DNA from: Fremontodendron californicum
Taxonomy: Eukaryota > Streptophyta > Magnoliopsida > Malvales > Malvaceae
Length of the DNA: 64,000 bases
Direction: 5' to 3'
NCBI GenBank assembly: GCA_030761205.1
Contig: JAULJL010000004.1
Location: forward strand, 21,673,172 to 21,737,171
In this document: positions 56,316 through 64,000 of the stretch, piece by piece
Numbering within the stretch: the stretch's first letter is position 1
Layout: each line of letters opens with the position of its first letter
Program-made: the position numbers and the translations under genes
Notes under the pieces: generated by a model
The model's database searches: none
Told to the model about the DNA's origin: nothing
The model's input: the letters and a program-made list of their open reading frames with translations, nothing else

Positions 56316-57929
56316 ATGAAAAGGACATCTTTTTTCAGACAAACCTTCTCTTTAGACCACATTGCTTTGTTATTGCAAAAGTGTTTAAAAGCAAAAGCCT
56401 TGAAACCTGGCAAGCAACTTCATGCTTGGTTGTTAGTTTCTGGGACTGATATGGATGTTTTGTCTTTGAGTTCAAAGCTTGTTGGAATGTACGCTGGTTG
56501 TGGAGACCTGAAATCTTCTGGTTTCATGTTTGAAAAAATCAAAACCCCAAATGTTTTTGCTGTGAATTGGATGGTTTTAGCCTCTGCTTTTAATGGCTAC
56601 TTTAAAGAGGCAATTGGATACTTTTCATTGATGTCAGAATTACTAAATCTTTGCAATAAGTTCACTTTTTCTGTTGTTTTGAAAGCCTGTGTTGGGCTCA
56701 TGGATTTGAATAAAGGAAAGGAGGTTCATGCTGTTGTTAACAAGTTGTGTTTGGAAACTGATGTAAATGTTGGTAACGGTTTGATAGATATGTACTGTAA
56801 ATGTGGAAATGTGTGTTATGCAAGGAAAGTGTTTGATAGAATGGCTGAGAGAGATGTTGCTTCTTGGACATCCATGATTTGTGGTTATTGTAATGTGGGA
56901 AAGAGTGAAGAAGCTCTTGGTTTGTTTGAGAGGATGAAGTTGGAAGAGTTGCAGCCTAATGAGTTTACATGGAATGTGATGATAACAGGGTTTGCTAGGA
57001 GGGGAGATATCCATGCTGCATTTGCTCTTTTTGGTAGAATGACTAAAGAAGGTTTGCTTCCTGATTTGGTTACTTGGAACACTATTATTTCAGGTTTTGC
57101 TCAAAGCCATTGTCCTTTTGAAGCATTGAACTTGTTTGGACATATGTTAGTTTCTGGGATCAAACCAAATCATGTGACTGTAACTGGACTGCTTCCAGCA
57201 TGTGGATTGACAGGTTCTATTAAAAAAGGTAGAGAAATTCATTGCTTGATTTATAGATTGGGACTGGATGTCAATGTGTTTATTGCTAGTGCTCTTATTG
57301 ACATGTACTCCAAATGTGGCAGCGTGAAAGATGCTAGGAATGTCTTTGACAAGATTCCTAGAAAAAATGCGGCATCATGGAATGCTTTGATTGGATGCTA
57401 TGGGAAGCACGGCATGGTTGAATCTGCAATAAAGATGCTTGAGAGGATGCAGGAAGAAGGGGTGCAGGCAGATGATGCGACTCTAACTTCTGTTCTTTCT
57501 GCCTGCAGCCACAGTGGTTATGTCGAGAAAGGTTTGAGGATATTTAGGTCGATGAAACAAAGTTATGGGATTGAAGGTGCCAAAGAACATTATGCTTGTG
57601 TTGTTGATATGTTATGTCGTTCCGGGAGGATTGTAGAAGCTTATGAATTGGTGAAGGAAATGCCATTTGGAGTTACAGACTCAATTCTTGGTGCTTTTTT
57701 CAATGGTTGTAAAGTTCATGGGAGAAAAGATTTTGCAAAATTGATGGGCGAGCAAATTCTTAAAATGGAATTGAAAAGGCCAGGTGGTTTTGTTACACTA
57801 TCAAATATTTATGCTGCTGATGGAGAATGGGAAGCGGTCGAGAATGTAAGAAAGATCATGAAAGAAAAGAAAATCCATAAGAAGCCTGGCTTTAGTTGGG
57901 CAAGAAGGGGTGGCTTTCTTGGGGAATAA
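56316..57929 (+). CDS. Pentatricopeptide repeat (PPR) protein, PLS class with E motif
   Basis: 537 residues in one intronless exon, as usual for the family, with no breaks. After a short basic N-terminus (MKRTSFFRQTF, compatible with an organelle transit peptide) come about eleven PPR motifs of 31-36 residues. Clear ones are VNVGNGLIDMYCKCGNVCYA, ASWTSMICGYCNVGKSEEAL, FTWNVMITGFARRGDIHAAF, VTWNTIISGFAQSHCPFEAL, IASALIDMYSKCGSVKDARN and ASWNALIGCYGKHGMVESAI. The last third is the E-type domain (HYACVVDMLCRSGRIVEAYE, then FVTLSNIYAADGEWEAVENV and KKPGFSW). There is no DYW deaminase domain. PPR proteins bind organellar RNA in mitochondria or plastids and guide editing, splicing or stability. Overall form resembles the Arabidopsis proteins of the At5g59600 type; I give no gene symbol because the RNA target cannot be read from the sequence. 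Confidence 0.95.
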   Translation: MKRTSFFRQTFSLDHIALLLQKCLKAKALKPGKQLHAWLLVSGTDMDVLSLSSKLVGMYAGCGDLKSSGFMFEKIKTPNVFAVNWMVLASAFNGYFKEAIGYFSLMSELLNLCNKFTFSVVLKACVGLMDLNKGKEVHAVVNKLCLETDVNVGNGLIDMYCKCGNVCYARKVFDRMAERDVASWTSMICGYCNVGKSEEALGLFERMKLEELQPNEFTWNVMITGFARRGDIHAAFALFGRMTKEGLLPDLVTWNTIISGFAQSHCPFEALNLFGHMLVSGIKPNHVTVTGLLPACGLTGSIKKGREIHCLIYRLGLDVNVFIASALIDMYSKCGSVKDARNVFDKIPRKNAASWNALIGCYGKHGMVESAIKMLERMQEEGVQADDATLTSVLSACSHSGYVEKGLRIFRSMKQSYGIEGAKEHYACVVDMLCRSGRIVEAYELVKEMPFGVTDSILGAFFNGCKVHGRKDFAKLMGEQILKMELKRPGGFVTLSNIYAADGEWEAVENVRKIMKEKKIHKKPGFSWARRGGFLGE

Positions 57930-58260
57930 GTAGAAAAAGAAAGCACCAAAGGAAATTTGAAGCAGGTAATGCTTGGACAAGAGATAATCAGTTCCTATAA
58001 TTCTTTTCACCTTCTTCCAAGTTGGTTTTGTTTGTGTTAATTTTGTCTGAGATATTCTCTTGTCCCTGAATATTATGTGTTCTCAATTCCTCTTTTACTT
58101 TAATATACATGCAGACTAGGTGAAAACAACAGAAGATGATGGAGAATCTAAATATGTGGATGTTGCTAGTGTCGAGGGTTAAACCAGATGGAGTTAGAAC
58201 ATGCTAACATCTGACCGGATTTCTTTCAATTAATATATGTGCATTATATTCCTTTTCATC
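57930..58260 (+). other. 3' UTR of the PPR gene with a possible intron
   Basis: GAAGCAG|GTAATG at 57960-57972 and ACATGCAG|ACTAGG near 58113 would remove a T-rich intron of about 147 bp from the 3' UTR. A polyadenylation-like AATTAATATATG lies at about 58229. Inference only. Confidence 0.35.
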
Positions 58261-59799
58261 CTTAAAACAAAATTTCCCCTAGTATACATTTAAAAATAAT
58301 CCTTTCAAGGTCATAGCTGTAATTGAAGACGTTGGACCATAAGTAATTAATAGGGATCTCTAGGGGGCAGAGGGGGAGAGTATAGCATTATCTTACAGAC
58401 ACTCATAAATTATTTACTATTCTCCAGAAATGAAAGCTAATTTTTGGTCTTACGAAAAAAATTACCTCTTTGAAGGAAAAGGAACTTGATGTAACAAACA
58501 TCAATCTCTTCTGCCACACTAGAATCTGTCAGGTGTGCCAGGCAGCTCTCTTCTGATCTTACCTGCCACATGTCAACCATCTATTGGATGGGAAAAATAT
58601 GGTGTGATTTACTATTGCACTGGTTAATATGTGCTAAATTTTGAAAGGTCCTATGATAATTTTGTATAGCATTTTAGAGGTATATCTTCTATCTTGTTAA
58701 TTTTCTTCTTAGCCCCACCCCCCCTCCTTCATTTTGATTAAAATTACCTCTCCTTGGTCCTGTCTCATGTGCTAGGTTGGGTTCTTCGTTGTACTGGTAC
58801 ATCAGCTGTGAGATTTTTGGATTTAGGCCCCTTCACCTAATATGACATCTTGACCGGTCCGGTATGAATATATATATATATATATATAATATAAATCAAA
58901 AAGAGTAGAGAGAGAGAGAGAGAGTCAAGTGGGGGAGTCCATAATGGCTTTGTATTCTTCATGTTTGGTTTTGCTACCGTTTCCTATATTTCCTCTTCAT
59001 GCCATTCGCTCCTTTGTATGTCATGAAAACAGTTTTGGCCATTCTTAAGGAATAAGAAATGTTTTGATTCCAAACGATTGCATTCTATAAGTTGGTTTCT
59101 CTGAAATTGATGAACTTTGTAAACTTCACAAGGGAAATTTCATAGACATATTATCTGTACACACTTTTTTTTTTTGAAATTGTGCCATGTAAATTCAAAT
59201 TTCATAGAATTTCTACCGTTAAATAGTTTTATTTTCGTTAGTATGTTACGATCGAAAATGTCAAAACAAGTAGGATGGGTATAATCGGTGTGAGGATAAC
59301 GCACGGGGTACGTAGTTGCTTGATCATAGAATGACTTAAACTTGAAGGAATCTTGACAAAAAAATAAAGGAAGAAATCGTGGTTTCAACCAAGACATGCC
59401 TTGAAATGGTGCATTCGGCGGTAGGTAATTGACTTGTTATGCTGTTTGCGTTACGGCTGACAATGAATGAAGTGGTGGGAGTGATGAAAGAGGCAAGGGT
59501 AGCAACGGCTGCAAATATCCTCCCAAAGAATAGGGGTGACGCACGACCTCAGTGGTTGGGCCCATGCTGGCTAATGTCATCGTGCCACTGGACAGGGAAG
59601 GAGTCGCCGTTGTGGGCCAACCACCTCGCTGGTGTTGCTTGCCGTGGAAGTTTGTAGCAAGACAATGTCGGTCATAAGCTTGATTGTCAAAATTAAAATC
59701 TAACACTTTACTGTGTGATTGATTGTTGGCAAAACACAATACAATTTGATTTAAAGTGATTATAATAAAATTATTTAGTCAATTGTTTTAATTAATACT
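58261..59799. other. Intergenic DNA with microsatellites
   Basis: No supported gene. (TA)n at 58867-58889 is followed by (GA)n at 58906-58924. A GC-richer patch at 59440-59660 has overlapping ORFs of up to 100 codons on both strands without any recognised domain; I do not call them genes. Confidence 0.5.
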
Positions 59800-59802
59800 A
59801 AT

Positions 59803-59830
59803 ATTATACCCGCGCTTCGCTACGGGATAA
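59803..59830 (-). other. Possible Helitron 3' end (hairpin), minus strand
   Basis: On the minus strand, ATCCCGTAGCGAAGCGCGGG can fold as a CCCG...CGGG hairpin and is followed by TATAATATTAGT. Plant Helitrons end in such a GC hairpin shortly before CTRR; here the expected CTAG reads TTAG. The RNR1 fragment just inside has the same orientation, as Helitron cargo often does. The 5' end was not found. Confidence 0.35.
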
Positions 59831-60075
59831 ATGAAAATTTTCTAAAGCAGATCAAAGTCAATTGGTTGATTGAAGAAATAGTTATACATCAATATTTATA
59901 TACTTATGAAATGAAAGGTATAGAACTAAGATCAATATTTTTGAGTTATGAACTTATGGTCATGCGTCTGGGCTATGGTCATGCATGCCTCAGTAAATGC
60001 AGGATTATAGAATGATAGAGGCTGAGCAAATGCTAGCAATGAATTAACCTTTTGCAAAATAACTGATATTATTTA

Positions 60076-60612
60076 ACCATTTGTTCCACGAATATAACTG
60101 CATGTGGCTCGAATATTGTGAACTGAGATACCAATTCCTCCAGCTGATTTGTTGATAACAGCACACCACTTCAAAGTATCATATATTCCTTCAATACTAT
60201 CATTTTTCATGCACACCAAGAAGCAGCTGCTCAACTGCCAGAACACAATCCAAAGAACTATGCATGTAAGAAAAAATATTAAATAAAAATGGCATTATAG
60301 TTGAGGAATTTAATCTCATTTTTGTACACACAACATATTTGAGGCCTAGAAATTCTAGCATTAAAAAGTGTGGGAAAAGCATAAGTGAACCATCTTTAAG
60401 ACATAATGTGATAAGTTTTTATAGCAGAATTGAAGTCATCCTTATGCATTCCAACAGCAACCCTCGTTAACATGTGCTGAGGCTTTTCTATAAACTTCCC
60501 TTGAACTTTCAAGAGGTAGGACCTCTCAATCGTTTTGAAGCCAAAGTACTCATAGTCAAAGTCATGATCATATATGATCTCACTATCCAACCGAGCAGCA
60601 TTTTGAAAACAA
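60076..60612 (-). pseudogene. Ribonucleotide reductase large subunit (RNR1) fragment
   Basis: Two exon pieces on the minus strand. The first, 60612 down to about 60339, encodes NAARLDSEIIYDHDFDYE, YFGFKTIERSYLLKVQG, KPQHMLTRVAVGMHKDD, KTYHIMS, a stop (TAA for the usual CAA at about 60397-60399), then RWFTYAFPTLFNA and RPQ. After about 105 bp of intron-like sequence, the second (60234 down to 60076) encodes LSSCFLVCMKNDSIEGIYDT, KSAGGIGISVHNIRAT and YIRGTNG, where the match ends. This is the N-terminal part of the catalytic barrel of the class I enzyme that makes deoxyribonucleotides. About 140 of roughly 800 residues are present, with a premature stop, so no enzyme can be made. The kept intron points to DNA-level capture or duplication. 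Confidence 0.87.
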
Positions 60613-60685
60613 AACAATAACACAAAGTGAACTAATACATATAAAATTCTTTTTTTTTGGATAATTGAAGTTTCATTTCAAAATC

Positions 60686-60967
60686 CAAAAAGAAGAAGAA
60701 TGCCTGCTACATATAAAATTCATTACAGGTAAAAGGAATTTAAAAAGATATACAAAGAAAGATTGCAAATACTAACAACTCAAAGAATAAATTAAAAGTG
60801 AAAAAATATAAAACAAATGCAACCACCAAAAAGAAGCAGAATGCCTGCTACATATAAAATTCATTACAGGTAAAAGGAATTAAAAAAAATATACAAAGAA
60901 AGATTGCAATTACTAACAACTCAAAGAATGCATTAAAAGTGAAAAAATATAGAACAAATCAAACAAC
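60686..60967. repeat. Tandem duplication of a 141-bp unit
   Basis: AAGAATGCCTGCTACATATA through AAAAAATATA(A/G)AACAAAT occurs twice in direct succession, with about ten differences. It lies just upstream (in minus orientation) of the RNR1 fragment and may belong to the same mobile unit. Confidence 0.88.
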
Positions 60968-62401
60968 CAAAAAGAAATTCAAACACTCTATCTTTCACAA
61001 ATATATTGCTATATTGTTGTACTCAAGGATTAGGGACGGTATGGATTTTGTAAGGCCTTGATGTTTGCAGTTTGAACAACCATGAAAATAAAAATTGAAG
61101 AACCAGTTGTTCTCATTAAAAAAAGAATGCTCCTTACCCTTAATTGGAACTATGGATCTGGCAACCATATTGGCTATCGGATACTCCCTTCAAAAGGGCA
61201 ATGAATGGTAAAGACTTGACAAAATATATTTTTTTAAGGTAAATGATAAAACAGTATACTGTTTAAGCATGCATGTCAAAGTTCAAACCAAAGTCATAAG
61301 GATTTGACTAAGAACTAAACTACAAAGCATGTAAAATATTATCCAATATTCTCTTACATTGCATTCCTTCCTATATCTAGCCAGTATGCAGCTATATTCA
61401 TTAAAAAGTTAACAAATTAAACAACAAAATGCTGATAGGAATTGTACATTTTTAATTCACTTTCAATTATAAATTTTCGATTGTTTGATTGCAGGGGCAT
61501 CTATAACTTAAAAAAAGAAATCCAACCCAACAATCAATTTTATAACTTAATAACCAAGGAAAATTCAAGATGCAATACCAAAAATCAAAATGCAAAATGC
61601 AAAAAACAAATAGAATTGTCCACTCAACTCTTGGAATTCCGCCCTTCAAATTATCTTTGATATCTCATATGAATCCACTCAGCTCCATCTCTGTCACCAA
61701 TTTCTGCTCAAATAAGAAAAATTAAAAAAAAAATTAGAATATAAAAAATCAAATACAAAGATCTAATTAAAAAAAAAAAAAAACTCCGGCACGTCGTTTT
61801 TACAAACCCATTCACGATTCCTTCTCCAGACTTTGCTGAATCGAGTACATAAATACTTTTTAACAAATAATTATTTTAAAGAACTTTGAAAAAAAAAAAT
61901 CCAGCAAAGGTCCGGCATTGATCTGCTCGGAAACGGCCTCAACATGCCCGAGTCTCTTTCTTTATTCTCCTTATCTTTCTTATCCTCCATGTCTCTTTCT
62001 CTTTCTCTTTCATATCCTTTATGTCTCTCTTATATTCTTTTTCTTTCTTCAGATTTTTTCCAAACTTCCCGACCCTTCTAGGCTTCTACTCCTTTTTTTC
62101 AATTCTTTTATTTTAGATAACAAACCATACAAACGAAACACACCGTCTTGAATGGTTGAAAAAAAAAACACAGGTGTCAAGACCTAAACAATCTATGTAG
62201 TTCATATTATATATATATATATTTTAGATTGCAATATGTCATATATAAAGACATCTTTTCGTTTATATTATTTTGAACATTTTGTACAAGGATGAATAGT
62301 GTTTCATGAGAAATATTATCTCCTCACTCCACCAAATTGGCAAGTTTGCTAATCTAAAAAGATCATATGCTTCACATTAAATTGTTTTGGTTTTGGACTT
62401 T
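60968..62401. other. Intergenic DNA, nothing recognised
   Basis: No supported gene. A pyrimidine-rich stretch with CTTTCTCTTTCTCTTTC lies at 61950-62060. Short ORFs show no domain. Confidence 0.4.
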
Positions 62402-63373
62402 AATTTTGGGATGATGTCATGAATAGTTTTTTAAGTTTATCAAATTTGTTAATATAATATTTGTATTTTAAAAATGTTCAATATGGTACTTTGACTTAAC
62501 ACCATTAAATATAGATGATTTTGTGATATTGATCAATCAGGTGATGACACGTGACAATAACTGATTTTTAGAAATTAATATCTGAATTTTTGAATAAAAA
62601 AATTTTAAAAAGGAAAAAATATTTTATTAAATATAAAATATTTTTAAAATATATAAAATATTTTTAAAATTATATTTTTAAAAATTAATATCTAAATTTT
62701 TTAAAAACTTAAAAACTTATATTAAAAAAATAAAAAATATATTTTTTAAAATTAAATTCTATTTTTGAAATTTAAAAAAATTACAAAATTAAAATATTTA
62801 ACTAAAATTATTTTTAAATATAAAATATTTTCAAATTTCTTTTTAAATAATTTACAATATCTATTTTTTTTAAAAAAAATTATTTTTGAAAATTACAAAA
62901 ATTAAATTATGAAATTATTTTAATTCTTTTAAAAAATATTTATTAAAAAATTACAAAAAATTAAAATATGAAATTAAAATATTTTATTATTTTAATTTTT
63001 AAAAAATATTTATTATTTTAATTTTTTAAAAATATTTATTATTATTATTATTATTATTTTTAAGTTAATATACGTGACATTGTTATATAGTGTCACAAGT
63101 CATTATTATATTTTTAAAATAATATTATTTTTATTTTTAAAATTAAAATAATAATTTTTAATTAATACATGTGGTATCATTATATGATATCACGAATCAA
63201 ATTTTTATTAAATACAAAAATCATGTGATCAATATTTAATGATATTATTAATAAATATTATAATAAAATGAGGAGAAAAAATTTTAAATAACAAAATAAA
63301 TATTTTTAAAATATATATATTATATTAATAAATTTGGTAAATTTCAGGGCAATGACATTATCCCTTCAATTTT
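62402..63373. mobile_element. Foldback (MULE-like) element, about 0.97 kb
   Basis: The left part (GATGATGTCAT, CAAATTTGTTAATATAATAT, TTTTAAAAATGTT) is the inverted complement of the right part (AACATTTTTAAAA-like, ATATTATATTAATAAATTTG, ATGACATTATC). The AT-rich interior is itself largely inverted. Two small palindromes, GTGACATTGTTATATAGTGTCAC (63077-63099) and a GTGGTATCATTATATGATATCAC form at about 63170-63192, lie in the right half. No coding capacity; TSD not resolved. Confidence 0.55.
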
Positions 63374-63479
63374 ATGAATAGTTTATTTTATAGCATAACG
63401 TGAAAAAGGTTGTTCTTTCAATCTAAAAGTTTGAACAATCTATCTGTCTTGAATTTTACGTTATCTCTTTTTCAAAAAA

Positions 63480-64000
63480 GAAGAAGAAAAAAAACCAGCC
63501 ATATAACTATTGTTGGATTGTCCACATGTGAGCATTATCAAAGACATGGAAGCAAGCAAAGTAAGGTAAAGTTTGAGGGTTTGAAGAGAGTACAAAATGG
63601 CAAGAAAAAGCAAGTTTTTCATAAACACCACCCAACAAAACACACAGATTACAGCATTCACACAGAGACTAGAGAGCCAAACCCAAACCTAGTCATCAAA
63701 TATCTCTTCAAAGCTTTCTCTCTTTATATTTCTTGATCTGGGTTTTAACACTCTTTCTTTCTCCAGATCATAGTTTTTTAATGTTTGAAACTTTCATTCC
63801 TTTTCTTGTTATTCCAAGTCTTTTAACTTTCTCAAATAAACTGACACTGAAAACAGTGAAAAGAAAAAATAAAACCCATCTGGGTTTTGCTTCTTTTTTT
63901 TTCCCCTGTATGTCTGCTTGGTTTTAACAGATTCAAAGTAATGGGTTTCTTGTTAAAGATGCATATTGACTTTGGTTCATTTCAGGTTGGTTCCGCTTCT
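63480..64000 (+). other. Probable 5' UTR and first intron of a gene beyond the window
   Basis: From about 63530 the sequence loses its extreme AT-richness and takes on the look of a transcribed leader (CACACAGATTACAGCATTC, CACAGAGACTAGAGAGCC). It is followed by a T-rich intron-like stretch ending in 'ggttcatttcag' at 63984, a good 3' splice site. No coding exon is reached by 64000. The short ORFs here have no recognisable domain and I do not call them genes. Confidence 0.4.

Noticed and set aside
59437..59739. 100-codon minus-strand ORF and 72-codon plus-strand ORF
   Set aside because: They overlap each other, have no recognisable domain or splice structure, and the region is not clearly transcribed.
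60200..60382. 60-codon ORF on the minus strand
   Set aside because: It spans the intron and the wrong frame of the RNR1 fragment.

Overview
The window is a stretch of a flowering-plant (eudicot-type) nuclear genome. The evidence is spliced genes with GT-AG introns, a pentatricopeptide-repeat (PPR) gene, fragments of plant-type UPL3 and RNR1 genes, a plant LOG-like gene, and very AT-rich intergenic DNA packed with plant transposon families. It holds one intact ordinary gene (the PPR gene at 56316-57929). A second gene probably begins at the right edge. The rest is mostly nested mobile elements, many of which can be delimited to the base by target-site duplications (TSDs).

Layout. 1-2732: remnants of a Ty3/gypsy gag with degenerate repeats. 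2733-12326: an Athila-like LTR retrotransposon with near-identical 1.5-kb LTRs. It has lost reverse transcriptase, RNase H and the integrase core, but carries two extra ORFs: an unknown protein with a cysteine cluster, and an intronless LOG-like (cytokinin-activating enzyme family) gene with an N-terminal frameshift. 12327-14878: 3' half of a Ty1/copia element with its LTR. 16595-17380: a long foldback element. 18491-22471: a solo LTR (TSD ATATG). 22963-27633: a complete 4.67-kb transposon (10-bp TSD GCAAGTTGTC) whose only gene encodes a plant mobile domain (PMD) protein and whose ends are arrays of perfect hairpins. 28571-30688: a hAT-like element (8-bp TSD). 30884-33918: a Pack-MULE (9-bp TSD TATTTTATA) carrying UPL3 exons and introns, with a second MULE nested in its right arm. 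35061-35161: a short SINE. 35251-44250: a second, diverged member of the PMD transposon family, interrupted by a hAT-type MITE (TSD GAAGTCGC) that is itself interrupted by a 5.05-kb solo LTR (TSD ATAAT). 44728-44838: a minus-strand SINE. 45043-about 52261: another LTR of the same long-LTR family plus part of its internal region. 52667-52923: a hAT MITE. 53000-55310: tandem duplications and an interspersed repeat. 56316-57929: the PPR gene. 59800-60970: a possible Helitron end with a ribonucleotide reductase large-subunit fragment. 62402-63373: a foldback element. 63480-64000: probable 5' UTR and intron of a gene beyond the window.

The most interesting systems are two. The first is the PMD transposon family: two diverged copies share a four-exon gene, a 24-26-bp palindromic promoter motif built from AACGG (MSA/MYB3R-like) half-sites, and terminal hairpins with a common TCGCCAT...ATGGCGA core, with no transposase visible. 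The second is the Athila-like element that has swapped its replication enzymes for a LOG-like cargo gene. All family calls are by eye from motifs; no database search was possible.
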